A stretch of 64,000 bases of DNA. Origin: Clostridium oryzae. GTDB lineage: Bacteria > Bacillota > Clostridia > Clostridiales > Clostridiaceae. The position numbers and the translations under genes were made by a program. The notes beneath the pieces are model-generated. The model saw only the letters and a list, made by a program, of their open reading frames with translations. It did no database searches and had not been told where the DNA came from. Within the stretch, counting starts at the first letter, position 1. Each line of letters begins with the position of its first letter. This document shows positions 42,869 through 52,125 of this stretch, piece after piece. The stretch covers positions 62,001 through 126,000 of the forward strand of contig NZ_MZGV01000003.1 of the NCBI RefSeq assembly GCF_002029235.1. The letters are read 5' to 3'.

Positions 42869-44035
42869 ATGATAAAAAAGATAAATATAAGCAATAACAA
42901 ATTGATACCCGCTTTTATTAAAGATAACAAGCATAAGACGATATACTTTGCTGCAATTTTACTAGTAGCAGCATTAATTTGCGTATTTATGCTGTCTAAC
43001 GATGATAGCCTCTATAAAAAACCAATAGCTAGGATAACACACATATCTGAAACATATAGCAAACAGACAAATGGTGCCAACGGTACTGTTGAGATTATGA
43101 AAAAACAGAAAGTTACTGCTGTAATAAAAAATGGTAAATATAAAAATAGTATTGTTCATTTCAAAAATCAAGCATCTTATTCTCAAGCCATAGATATGGA
43201 GTTGAAGGTGGGAACTGAGGTTTTTTTAAAGATAAATAAGGATAATGCAGGAAGAATAACTTCAGTAAAACTGGATGATGTTAAAAGGGATACATATATA
43301 GGTTATACTGCAATTCTATTTATAATTTTAATTCTATTTGTAGGAAGAAAAAAGGGTTTTAGTTCACTAGCTACATTAACTATAAATACAATTATCTTTT
43401 CATTTATTATTAGTTTGTTTATAAAGGGATATGACCTTATAATTATAACATTTATTGCCTGTATATTGTTTACAGCTATATCAATGTTTATAGTGGGGGG
43501 GATAAGCAAAAAGACTATCGCGGCAGTTATCGGTACAATTTTAGGGACAAGCATTTCTGTACTTATTTTCATAGTAGCAGTGAGTGCTGTACACTCAAAT
43601 GGTATGCACTATGAGAAAATGGAATTTTTAACACATCCACCTGAAAAGATATTTTTATCAGAGATAATAATAGGTACGCTAGGAGGAATTATGGATATAG
43701 CTATATCTATTTCTTCTTCAATATATGAGATAAATGAGAAAAACCCTGATATTGAAATGAAAAAGCTTGTGAATTCCGGTAAACAGATAGGACAAGATAT
43801 TATGGGAACTATGGCAAATACTTTGGTATTTGCGTATTTGGGTGGGAGTATTCCTATGATACTATTAATGTTTAGAAATCGGTTTTCTATAAACTATGTA
43901 ATGAATATAAGTATTTCTCTTGAACTTATACGAGCACTGGCAGGCAGCATAGGTATAGTAATAAGCATACCTATAACAATTTATGTATCTGTTTTGTTTG
44001 TAAAAAATATAAGATTGAGGAGAGATAGTTTATGA
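42869..44035 (+). CDS. YibE/F-like membrane protein (long form)
   Basis: The 388-residue protein has a membrane segment at about 25-42, an outer domain of about 100 residues with a strand-rich part (ITHISETYSKQTNG, KVTAVIKNGKYKN), then seven or so membrane segments containing GGIMDIAISISSSIYEI and GQDIMGTMANTLVFAYLGG, the YibE/F signature. AAGGAG precedes the ATG. The next gene starts within its stop codon (ATGA), and the pair is normally found together. The molecular role is unknown; a transport function is assumed from topology. Confidence 0.82.
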   Translation: MIKKINISNNKLIPAFIKDNKHKTIYFAAILLVAALICVFMLSNDDSLYKKPIARITHISETYSKQTNGANGTVEIMKKQKVTAVIKNGKYKNSIVHFKNQASYSQAIDMELKVGTEVFLKINKDNAGRITSVKLDDVKRDTYIGYTAILFIILILFVGRKKGFSSLATLTINTIIFSFIISLFIKGYDLIIITFIACILFTAISMFIVGGISKKTIAAVIGTILGTSISVLIFIVAVSAVHSNGMHYEKMEFLTHPPEKIFLSEIIIGTLGGIMDIAISISSSIYEINEKNPDIEMKKLVNSGKQIGQDIMGTMANTLVFAYLGGSIPMILLMFRNRFSINYVMNISISLELIRALAGSIGIVISIPITIYVSVLFVKNIRLRRDSL

Positions 44036-44832
44036 CAATAGAAGTATTATTACTTTTAATTCTATTTATACTTATGGCAGTAGTTGGAGGAAGAAGAGGC
44101 ATTAAGTCATTTTTTACATTATGTCTTAACTTTCTTACTCTGAGTATCATACTTATAATTATAGGATTAAAAGCTGATCCAATAAAAGTTACTATAGTTG
44201 GATGCGTAATAATTACATCCATAACTTTATTTTATATCAATGGATTTAATAGAAAAACAGTTTCGGCACTTTTTTCTGTTACCATAGTTGTCCTTGTAGC
44301 AACACTTTTGACCTATAGAATAGGAACACTTTCATACATACAAGGATTTGCTAACGAGGAAATAGAAGATATAATGTCCTTATCATTCTATGTGCAGCTG
44401 GATTTTCAGAAGATAGTTATATGCCAGATGCTTATGGGGCTTCTAGGGGCAATTATTGATGTGTCTATATCTATAAGTTCTTTTATGAATGAGTTATATA
44501 TAGCTAATAAGACTATAACTTGGAAGAGTATGTTTAATTCTGGTATGAATATTGGTAAAGACATACTTGGTACGATGTCTAATACACTTCTTTTTGCTTA
44601 TATAGGCGGATTTATGACATTAATTATATATTTTAACGAATTGAACTATAGTTTTACCGACATAATAAATGGAAAAATATTTTGTGCTGAAATATTTCAG
44701 GTGCTGTGCGGAGGTATTGGAGTCGTTCTAATAATACCTGTTACTGCACTAGTAGCAGCAAAAATAATTCCGATGCAATTTGGTAAAGGCAAAATTGATG
44801 AAGAGCCAGCAAAGATTGATGGTCAAAATTAA
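44032..44832 (+). CDS. YibE/F-like membrane protein (short form)
   Basis: The 266-residue protein is a paralogue of the membrane half of the preceding protein: GAIIDVSISISSFMNELY and GKDILGTMSNTLLFAYIGG align with its signature blocks. Seven membrane segments are predicted and there is no outer domain. Overlap by 4 bases with the upstream gene indicates coupled translation and probably a heteromeric complex. Confidence 0.82.
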   Translation: MTIEVLLLLILFILMAVVGGRRGIKSFFTLCLNFLTLSIILIIIGLKADPIKVTIVGCVIITSITLFYINGFNRKTVSALFSVTIVVLVATLLTYRIGTLSYIQGFANEEIEDIMSLSFYVQLDFQKIVICQMLMGLLGAIIDVSISISSFMNELYIANKTITWKSMFNSGMNIGKDILGTMSNTLLFAYIGGFMTLIIYFNELNYSFTDIINGKIFCAEIFQVLCGGIGVVLIIPVTALVAAKIIPMQFGKGKIDEEPAKIDGQN

Positions 44833-44864
44833 TAGAAGAAGGCAACAGAAGGAATATAATAAAA

Positions 44865-45155
44865 GTATTATGTAAAAATTAAGAGTTAGGGCATTAAAAA
44901 TGGTCTTCCGGGGCTATTTATGCATACTCATTATCATTCGTAAATAGCCCGTGAAAGGTCGTTTAGACCTTTCACCCCGACGGAGGCATTTGTAGCGAGT
45001 TTAGCAATTATCCGTGTCTTTTAGGCAAATTTCCGTTAAGATGGCGAATTGTTTGAGGCGTAGCCGAGTTATGAGCCATTAGGAAATTTGACTAAAAGAT
45101 GCGGTGTAATTGCTTAATGAGTGGAACTAGCCGACATAGGGTGTAACCATTTTTT
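44865..45155. repeat. structured intergenic repeat, copy 2 (with two inserted hairpins)
   Basis: The copy shares the apical core (ATTTCCGTTAAGATGGCGAA, then GTTTGAGGCG, GCCGAGTTATGAGCC) and the left flank TATTATGTAAA...TTAGGGCAT with copy 1. Stem pairs differ but remain complementary: AGCAATTA/TAATTGCT versus AGTAATTA/TAATTACT, and TCTTTTAG/CTAAAAGA versus TCTTTGAG/CTCAAAGA. Two extra hairpins, GGGCTATTTA/TAAATAGCCC and GAAAGGTC/GACCTTTC, sit in the left half. It ends 2-3 bases from the stop codon of the minus-strand GGDEF-EAL gene. Confidence 0.75.
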
Positions 45156-45157
45156 AC

Positions 45158-47029
45158 TTATGCAAGCAGCGCTTCGAACTCGTCTGCACTTACAGGTTTA
45201 CTAAAGTAATAACCTTGAGCTTCATCGCAAAGATTATCCTGAAGAAAATATAACTGGGATGTATTTTCGATACCTTCAGCTATTACACGGAGGCTTATGC
45301 TATGTGCTAATGAAATTAAATAGCAAACTATAGTTTTCTCCGGTGATTCTTCACAGACTTTATCTATAAAAGATTTATCAATTTTTATAGTGCTAACTGG
45401 TAAAAGTCTTAAAAAATTCAGTGATGAATATCCTGTACCAAAATCATCTAAAAGCACATTTATGCCTAAGCTGTTTAGTTCGTTCAGCAGCTCTATTGTG
45501 TGATGCATATCCTTTATTGCTGCGCTTTCAGTTATTTCAAATTCGATATTTGAAGGAGGTATTTCATTTTCGAGTATACAATCCTTGATAACTTTTATTA
45601 AATTTCTATCGTTTATTTGATAAGGTGATAGATTTAATGAAACAGTTAGGTCGTGCCCCTTCCTTCTCCATTCCTTTATCTTTTTGCATACAGTTCTAAT
45701 TACGAACTCACCGATAGGAATAATTAACCCACTCTCTTCAGCTTTATATATGAAATCGACAGGCCCTATTATAGTTCCATCTGGTTTCACCCATCGAATA
45801 AGAGCCTCCATACCTACTAGTTTATTTTTACATATATCAATTCTAGGTTGATAATATACTTCAAATTCGTTATTTTTCAATGCGTGTCTTAAAGCTCTAT
45901 CAAGATTGATTTGCTCTAGAGCACGTACAGAGAAACTTGAATTATAAATCTGATATGTATTTTTTCCTAGAGATTTTGCATGATTCATTGCTATATCAGA
46001 ATTTCTAATTATCTCTTCAACGGAAACACCATGGAGAGGATAAATACATCCGCCTAAACTTCCTGTTACATACAACTCATGTTCATCTACTTGAATTGGG
46101 TTATTCAGTAATTGAATTAGTTTATCCATAAATTTGCATAAAGCTATTTCTGAGGTTATGTTTCTTAGAACAAAAATAAATTCATCACCGTCCCAGCGAT
46201 AAACACTGCTATTTTCGTCTAAATTATTTAAAAGGCTTTGTGATAATAATTTTAATAGGCTATCACCACAGTTATGTCCTAAAGTCTCATTTATAGGTTT
46301 AAAGTTATCTAAATCAAGAAATACAATAGAATAATGTTCATCATTTTTACACAGGCTATCTAAAGTACGGTGAAGTGAAAGTTTGTTAGGAAGCCCTGTT
46401 AGACTATCATAGTACTCCATTTTGTGTACTTTATCAGAAAGTTCTTTATTTTGTTTAAGAAGTTTTTGGCTTTTAGTTATTTCATTAAGTTTAACCATTA
46501 ACTGTTTCTGTGTTGAAATAAGATCTCTACACGCTACTGCTAAACTATTGTGATTTATAGACAGCCTTTTTGTATATTTGCGTATTTTTAAATGCTTGTA
46601 AGCAGAATCTTCTAAGATTTTAGATATCGATATAAGAAAATTAATTAAGTTATTTATATCTGAGGAATATTTTAAATCTAATCTAGATGAAAAATCATCG
46701 TCAACAGCACAATATAATACTGCTTTATTATGTAAACTTACTAATATAGGGACAGCCAGTAATGTCAGCTCTGGAGCATATGTATTGCATACGAACTTTT
46801 TTCCACACTCTAAATCAGAAAGTACATTCTCATTATTTGCCAAAGTTATTGTAAGGGTATCTAAATTTTGCGAAATTTCATTTGAAAATATTTTTGAGTA
46901 TTTGTAAGGAATAAAAATTTTATTATCTGAATCTATTATGCAGCAATTTAGCCCTGTGCTAATGAACAGGTTTTGAAAAAAATCTATGATGTTTTGTTTA
47001 TCAACAAGATCTGACAATTTGTAATTCAT
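45158..47029 (-). CDS. GGDEF-EAL c-di-GMP turnover protein
   Basis: The 623-residue protein's first 180 residues form a sensor region with no membrane segment, perhaps PocR/GAF-like (GLNCCIIDSDNKIFI, LAVPILVSLHNKAVLY), followed by a coiled coil. The GGDEF domain has RWDGDEF, in which the first Gly is Asp; this variant occurs in both active and inactive cyclases. The EAL domain is complete, with EALIRW, NLSPYQI, FEITESA, DDFGTGYSSL and KIDKSF, so phosphodiesterase activity is likely. GAGGTG lies 4 bases before ATG 47029. Confidence 0.88.
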   Translation of the reverse strand: MNYKLSDLVDKQNIIDFFQNLFISTGLNCCIIDSDNKIFIPYKYSKIFSNEISQNLDTLTITLANNENVLSDLECGKKFVCNTYAPELTLLAVPILVSLHNKAVLYCAVDDDFSSRLDLKYSSDINNLINFLISISKILEDSAYKHLKIRKYTKRLSINHNSLAVACRDLISTQKQLMVKLNEITKSQKLLKQNKELSDKVHKMEYYDSLTGLPNKLSLHRTLDSLCKNDEHYSIVFLDLDNFKPINETLGHNCGDSLLKLLSQSLLNNLDENSSVYRWDGDEFIFVLRNITSEIALCKFMDKLIQLLNNPIQVDEHELYVTGSLGGCIYPLHGVSVEEIIRNSDIAMNHAKSLGKNTYQIYNSSFSVRALEQINLDRALRHALKNNEFEVYYQPRIDICKNKLVGMEALIRWVKPDGTIIGPVDFIYKAEESGLIIPIGEFVIRTVCKKIKEWRRKGHDLTVSLNLSPYQINDRNLIKVIKDCILENEIPPSNIEFEITESAAIKDMHHTIELLNELNSLGINVLLDDFGTGYSSLNFLRLLPVSTIKIDKSFIDKVCEESPEKTIVCYLISLAHSISLRVIAEGIENTSQLYFLQDNLCDEAQGYYFSKPVSADEFEALLA

Positions 47030-47263
47030 AAAGCACCTCATAACAAGTTATTGAGAAAAATTATATTTTATTATATCATGTACACTTAAAATCCTCAATA
47101 AATATTACTTTTTATGGGCAGTATTACATTTTAATGTACAGAGTTAAAAAACATACAGATAAAGAAAAATAAAAAATAATAAAAGTGTTGAATTAATAGA
47201 AATTACATAGTATAATAATCTTTGTCACTGAATTGAATATATTGTTCATAGATATGAGACCAT

Positions 47264-47353
47264 GGAGAGATGTCTGAGCGGTTGAAGGAGCACGCCTGGA
47301 AAGCGTGTGTAGGGGCAACCCTACCGGGGGTTCGAATCCCCCTCTCTCCGCCA
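47264..47353 (+). tRNA. tRNA-Ser (anticodon GGA)
   Basis: GGAGAGA pairs with TCTCTCC, with discriminator G and encoded CCA. The anticodon loop reads CTGGAAA (anticodon GGA, decodes UCC/UCU). A long variable arm (GTAGGGGCAACCCTAC) and GGTTCGAATCC are present. It lies 8 bases before the SRP RNA gene, the usual clostridial order. Confidence 0.97.
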
Positions 47354-47360
47354 TTAAGAC

Positions 47361-47633
47361 TTTGCCGTGCTAGATGGGGAGTTAGCGGTGCCCTGTAACC
47401 TGCAATCCGCTGTAGCAGGGTTGAATTCCTCATTGAGGCTTTAAACCTGTAGGATCTGGCTTGTGTAAGTGGTGTTGATAATTGGGTCCCACGCAACGAA
47501 AATCTATGAACCCCGTCAGGTCCGGAAGGAAGCAGCGGTAAGTAGACAATTTCGTGTGCCGTGGAATAGCCTGATTTGAGCTAACTGCACAAGTAACGCT
47601 TATAGGTTTTTAGACGATTTGAGGTGCACGGTC
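47361..47633 (+). ncRNA. ffs: large signal recognition particle RNA (4.5S/scRNA)
   Basis: The 5' end TTGCCGTGC pairs with GCACGGTCA at the 3' end. The universal SRP core is present: GTCAGGTCCGGAAGGAAGCA (GGAA tetraloop helix 8) and the Alu-domain elements of Gram-positive SRP RNA, including GTGGTGTTGA...GGGTCC and GAGCTAACTGC...AAGTAACGCTT. The size, about 270 nt, is that of Bacillus scRNA. It guides Ffh-mediated targeting of membrane and secreted proteins. Confidence 0.96.
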
Positions 47634-47652
47634 ACATATAACTGTTAATGAA

Positions 47653-47680
47653 GATACTATTAATTTAGTATCTTTTTTTG
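47653..47680 (+). terminator. terminator of the tRNA-Ser/ffs transcript
   Basis: GATACTA pairs with TAGTATC around TTAATT, followed by TTTTTTTG. Confidence 0.9.
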
Positions 47681-47772
47681 TATAATAGTTAATATATTAT
47701 GTATTTACAATTATGGGGTACTGATATCAAATACTTGATGATATCTACAGCAAAGCGATATGGGGTGATAAG

Positions 47773-49392
47773 ATGGAGTATAAAGCTTTGTACAGAGAAT
47801 GGAGACCTAAAACTTTTGATGATGTAGTTGGGCAAAGTCATATAACTACAACGATTAAAAATCAGATAATAACCAATAGAATAGCTCATGCATATCTTTT
47901 CTGCGGTACTAGAGGAACTGGAAAGACAACCACCGCAAGAATACTTGCGAAGACACTAAATTGTCTGAATCCTGAAGATGGTGAGCCATGTAATAAGTGT
48001 GAAATGTGTGAGAAGGTCGATAAAGGACTAAGCATAGATGTGACCGAATTAGATGCTGCTTCTAATAATGGAGTAGATAATATTAGGGATATAATTGATG
48101 ATGTGCAATACCCTCCGCAGGAGGCTAAGTATAAAATATATATAATGGACGAAGTCCATATGCTTTCCTCGGGAGCTGTAAATGCTTTTCTAAAAACTCT
48201 AGAAGAGCCGCCTAAGAACGTTGTTTTTATATTAGCTACGACAGACCCTCAAAAGCTTCCTATAACTATACTTTCAAGATGCCAAAGATTTGATTTTAAA
48301 AGAATCAGAAGCAAAGATGTGTTTGGAAGATTGAGAGCTATAGTTGAAAAGCGAGGGATATTTTCTGAAGATAAGAGCTTAGAACTCATAGCGAGAGTTT
48401 CCGATGGTGCAATGAGAGATGCGTTGAGTATTCTGGATCAGGCAATAGCTATGGGAAAAGGTACTGTAGAGTATGAAAATCTCATATCGATGTTGGGGCT
48501 AGTAACAAATGACAATCTGTTGAAACTTACTGATATGATTATTTCTAAAAATATTGAAGGCGCAATAAAAATTATAGATGATATAGTCTTAAGTGGTAAG
48601 GATATAAATAATTTTATAAAAGAAATGGTAATCCATATGAGAAATCTTATGGTATTGAAAGTAAGTAATAATCCTAAGGATATATTAGATATGTCCTTAG
48701 AGAACATTGAATTATTAAACGATCAGGCTCAGAAGATAAGGGTTGAGGAGCTTATGAGAAATATATCTATACTTCAGGAAGCGGAAGATCAATCACGTTG
48801 GGGAAGTCAAGGAAGAATTTACTTAGAGCTCGCGGCTGTGAAGATGTGTAAAAGAGAGTTTGATACTTCAAAAGAAGTTCTTCTTGCAAGAATAAATAGA
48901 TTAGAGGACATAATAAAACAGGGAAAGGTCACTGTTGAATGTGAAAGAGTTATCACTAAGACTAAGAATGAAACTCAAAAAGTTAATGAACAACAAGGAC
49001 ACGTAATGAAGGAAGAGGTAAAACCTGTATTCACTGAAAATGCAGAAAGTAAAATAACATTACAGCAAGTAAAAAGTGCTTGGAAGGATATACTGGATAC
49101 TTTTAAAGCCAGGAGATTGATGATAATTTATGCCTCTCTGGTGACTGGAAAACCTAATGGGTGTTCTAATGGAGTTATAGAGGTTTTGTATGAAGCTCAA
49201 TATGCTTTTAATAAAAAGAGATTAGAGAAAGATGACAACAGCAAGACGGTAAACGAAGTATTTTCTGATATATTAAAAGAGAAGGTAAGAGTGGTTTACA
49301 CTATTGAAGCTTCCAGTAAAAAGGAGAATAGTCCGGAAGAATCCCTTATTAACAGTTTCGGCGAGGAAGTTGTTGAAATAATAGATGAATAA
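47773..49392 (+). CDS. dnaX: DNA polymerase III subunit gamma/tau
   Basis: The 539-residue protein is the clamp-loader motor. It has Walker A GTRGTGKTT, the zinc module with CNKCEMC, Walker B IYIMDEVHML, sensor 1 ATTDPQKLP and the SRC motif LSRCQRFDF. The C-terminal 170 residues are the less conserved tau part, which links to the polymerase. GGGGTG lies 7 bases before the ATG. It is followed by ybaB and recR, the conserved bacterial order. No frameshift site giving a short gamma form was looked for beyond noting that no A7 slippery run stands out. Confidence 0.96.
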   Translation: MEYKALYREWRPKTFDDVVGQSHITTTIKNQIITNRIAHAYLFCGTRGTGKTTTARILAKTLNCLNPEDGEPCNKCEMCEKVDKGLSIDVTELDAASNNGVDNIRDIIDDVQYPPQEAKYKIYIMDEVHMLSSGAVNAFLKTLEEPPKNVVFILATTDPQKLPITILSRCQRFDFKRIRSKDVFGRLRAIVEKRGIFSEDKSLELIARVSDGAMRDALSILDQAIAMGKGTVEYENLISMLGLVTNDNLLKLTDMIISKNIEGAIKIIDDIVLSGKDINNFIKEMVIHMRNLMVLKVSNNPKDILDMSLENIELLNDQAQKIRVEELMRNISILQEAEDQSRWGSQGRIYLELAAVKMCKREFDTSKEVLLARINRLEDIIKQGKVTVECERVITKTKNETQKVNEQQGHVMKEEVKPVFTENAESKITLQQVKSAWKDILDTFKARRLMIIYASLVTGKPNGCSNGVIEVLYEAQYAFNKKRLEKDDNSKTVNEVFSDILKEKVRVVYTIEASSKKENSPEESLINSFGEEVVEIIDE

Positions 49393-49423
49393 AATGAGAA
49401 ACAACAATATGGATTAAGAATAG

Positions 49424-49535
49424 TATGTATAGAGAAACATTGCGGATACTTAGCTTATGCATGCTAAAATATCGAATGTTTCAACGATTTTTTAGCATGT
49501 ATAAGTTAATAGCTGGAGCTGTTTCTCTATAGTAA
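49424..49535 (+). other. long structured hairpin between dnaX and ybaB
   Basis: TATAGAGAAACA (49428-49439) pairs perfectly with TGTTTCTCTATA (49520-49531). Inside, TTAGCTTATGCATGCTAAAA pairs with TTTTAGCATGTATAAGTTA with only G-T wobbles, and ATCG/CGAT closes the tip. The outer left arm, GAAACATT, can instead pair with AATGTTTC in the tip (49475-49482), so two folds exclude each other. No T-run follows, so it is not a standard terminator. No known family was recognised. Confidence 0.55.
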
Positions 49536-49648
49536 TATCAATAATTTTGTTATATAATTATAAGGATGTATTTCCTTATGGTTTTAAGGAAGACCTTGAG
49601 AATCAATATAAAATTGAAGTTTTTAAGGAGAATAAGGAGGAGTTATAT

Positions 49649-49987
49649 ATGGCAAAAGGCGGATTCCCTGGAATGGGCGGTAATATGAATAATCTTATAA
49701 AGCAAGCTCAAAAATTCCAGCAGCAGATGGAAAAGATGCAGAAGGATTTAGAAACTAAAGAATTTAGTGCATCTACTGGAGGTGGAGCTGTTACAGCAAC
49801 AGCTAATGGTAAGAAACAAATCATTAGTATAGACATAAAACCTGAAGTTGTAGACCCTGATGACGTAGAAATGCTTCAAGACCTAATTTTAGTAGCTTGC
49901 AATGAAGCACTTAAAAAGGCTGAAGATGAAACTGCTGGAGAAATGAAGAAACTTACTGGTGGAATGAATATACCAGGCATGTTTTAA
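49649..49987 (+). CDS. ybaB: nucleoid-associated protein YbaB/EbfC
   Basis: The 112-residue protein shows the family pattern [22 protein letters not shown], the central strands [19 protein letters not shown] and C-terminal [15 protein letters not shown]. It binds DNA as a dimer. AAGGAGG lies 9 bases before ATG 49649. It lies between dnaX and recR as in most bacteria. Confidence 0.95.
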   Translation: MAKGGFPGMGGNMNNLIKQAQKFQQQMEKMQKDLETKEFSASTGGGAVTATANGKKQIISIDIKPEVVDPDDVEMLQDLILVACNEALKKAEDETAGEMKKLTGGMNIPGMF

Positions 49988-50052
49988 TAATAGATATCTG
50001 GGCTCAGAGATGTATCTCTGAGCCTATAGTATATAGTTAGGAAGTGAAATAA

Positions 50053-50649
50053 TTGGATTTTTATCCTGTAGTCATAGAAAAATTAATAGAAGAATTTGCA
50101 AAGTTACCAGGCATAGGATATAAAACAGCACAGAGGCTAACTTTACATGTATTAAATCTGCCGCAGGAAGAAGTAAGAGAATTCGCAAAAGCTTTAATAG
50201 ATGCTAGGGGAACGATAAAATATTGTTCTGTATGCGGTAATTTTACGGATAAGGATCCTTGTGCTATATGTAGTAATCCTAATAGAGATAAGAGCATAAT
50301 ATGTGTGGTGGAACAACCAAAAGATATAATTGCTATGGAAAAGGTAAGAGAATATAATGGACTCTATCATGTGTTACATGGAAATATATCTCCTATGGCA
50401 GGACGAGGACCTGGGGATATAAAGCTTAGAGAACTAGTATCAAGAATGAATGGTGATGTAAAAGAAGTAATAGCAGCGACTAATCCTAATATAGAAGGAG
50501 AAGCTACTGCTATGTATATATCAAAAATACTTAAGCCTTTGGGTGTTAAAGTTACAAGAATTGCACATGGAATACCTGTTGGCGGTGATTTGGAGTATGC
50601 CGATGAGGTTACACTATCGAAGGCCATGGAAGGAAGAAAGGAAATTTAG
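50053..50649 (+). CDS. recR: recombination mediator protein RecR
   Basis: The 198-residue protein has a helix-hairpin-helix ([17 protein letters not shown]), a C4 zinc finger ([16 protein letters not shown]) and a Toprim domain ([15 protein letters not shown], ...[13 protein letters not shown]), the whole RecR layout. With RecF and RecO it loads RecA at gaps. It starts at TTG 50053, with GGAAGTG upstream. Confidence 0.96.
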   Translation: MDFYPVVIEKLIEEFAKLPGIGYKTAQRLTLHVLNLPQEEVREFAKALIDARGTIKYCSVCGNFTDKDPCAICSNPNRDKSIICVVEQPKDIIAMEKVREYNGLYHVLHGNISPMAGRGPGDIKLRELVSRMNGDVKEVIAATNPNIEGEATAMYISKILKPLGVKVTRIAHGIPVGGDLEYADEVTLSKAMEGRKEI

Positions 50650-50667
50650 AGAGAGGAAAGAGGCTAG

Positions 50668-51948
50668 TTGAGGTTTAGTGAAAATAAGAAATTAAATGAT
50701 TATGTAATACGTAATAATAAGTATAATTTTACTTGTAATGTTATAGATGGCGCGGCATTCTCTTTAGGAATGATATTTATAGCATTCAATACAATTTTCC
50801 CTGTTTTTATAAAGAAGGTAGGTGGAACTAGCTTTCTTATCTCTTTAATTCCCTTTATAACCATAGCCTGCACTAGTGTGCCGCAACTGTTTGCTGCTCA
50901 TCTTACTAAGAATCTTAGAAGAAAAAAACCTATAAATATTATAATTGGATTGTTCCAAAGGATACCGTGGCTGGTAGTTGGTGTAAGTTGTATTATTTTT
51001 GGTAACAGCATGCCAAGTGTGTTAATGGTTATAGTAATTTTGATGTATATTATTTATTCTTTAGCTACAGGGGTTTCTGGCCCTGTATGGTTTGATATGA
51101 TTTCTAAGATAACTCCCATACACATAAGAGGAAGATTATTATCTACTAGGTCAGTGATAGGACAATTATTAGGTATAATTGGTTCTGTTTTTGCTGGAAG
51201 AATAATAAAAAATATAAGTTATCCATATAATTATAGTATATTATTTTTTATTGCTAGTTTTTTTCTTTTTGTGTCGTTTGCCAGTTTCTGTTCACTTAGA
51301 GAGCCTGAGGATGATATAAAGAAAGATAATGATAATTTTTATTCTTTTATTAAAAAAGTTCCAGATGTGTTAAGACGTAATAGAGACTTTAGATATTTTG
51401 TAATATCTAGATCTTTCTTTGAACTTGGTGTATCAATGATAGCGTTTTATTCTGTGTTTGGAATAAAGAAATTCAACCTTTCAGATTCATATGCAGGTAT
51501 TTTTACAACGGTTACTGCTGTTGCTTATGTCTTAGGAAATTTTATACTTGGATTTTTGGGAGATAAAAAAGGACATAAAATCAATATACTTATTGGTGAA
51601 CTAGTTACAATGGTAGCAGCTATTATGGCAGTAATTTTTAGTAACATATATTTATTTTATGCCGTTTTTGTTTTTGCCTCTATTGGACAAAGTGCTAGGG
51701 ATATATCTACTAGCAATATTACTGTGGAGTTTTGCAGACCGTACGAGAGAGTCCTGTATATTGCTATAAGTAGTGTAGTTATGATACCTATATCTATTAT
51801 AGTTTTGATTATGGGGTCATTAGCAGATGTCTTTGGATATGAGTATCTTTTTATAATTACTGCAATATCTTCAGCTATATCGCTTATAATAATGTATTTT
51901 AAAGTAAAAGATCCTAGACATAACAAACAAGGGGCTATTAATAGATAG
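50668..51948 (+). CDS. MFS transporter, inserted between recR and the DUF2508 gene
   Basis: The 426-residue protein has twelve predicted membrane segments. The N-half includes FPVFIKKVGGTSFLISLIPF and WFDMISKITPIHIRGRLLSTR. The loop 8-9 motif GFLGDKKGHKIN is the MFS signature. It is a relative of small Firmicute efflux proteins with unknown substrate. It starts at TTG 50668, 18 bases after recR, so it is probably read from the same transcript. Other clostridia usually go straight from recR to DUF2508-bofA, so this gene looks like an insertion. Confidence 0.82.
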   Translation: MRFSENKKLNDYVIRNNKYNFTCNVIDGAAFSLGMIFIAFNTIFPVFIKKVGGTSFLISLIPFITIACTSVPQLFAAHLTKNLRRKKPINIIIGLFQRIPWLVVGVSCIIFGNSMPSVLMVIVILMYIIYSLATGVSGPVWFDMISKITPIHIRGRLLSTRSVIGQLLGIIGSVFAGRIIKNISYPYNYSILFFIASFFLFVSFASFCSLREPEDDIKKDNDNFYSFIKKVPDVLRRNRDFRYFVISRSFFELGVSMIAFYSVFGIKKFNLSDSYAGIFTTVTAVAYVLGNFILGFLGDKKGHKINILIGELVTMVAAIMAVIFSNIYLFYAVFVFASIGQSARDISTSNITVEFCRPYERVLYIAISSVVMIPISIIVLIMGSLADVFGYEYLFIITAISSAISLIIMYFKVKDPRHNKQGAINR

Positions 51949-52125
51949 AAAAATATTGTACATGCAGTGAATATAACTTTCTTTTATTGTCAATAATCAA
52001 GATGAGAAAATTTTGTAATTTGCAAAGGCAGAATTTTACTAACTAAAGATTCAGCATTTTGTGGTTAGTTAGTGAAAGCAAGAAACGTTTTGCTCATATG
52101 GTTTTAATAAGAGGAGGTTTTTTTA

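Noticed and set aside
41033-45155. CRISPR array or tandem repeat
   Set aside because: The two repeat copies are 3.8 kb apart and about 230-290 bases long, with no short regularly spaced units; nothing in the window resembles a CRISPR array.
47203-47496. 97-codon minus-strand frame over tRNA-Ser and SRP RNA
   Set aside because: It overlaps two certain RNA genes; such frames are a known artefact of antisense tRNA sequence.
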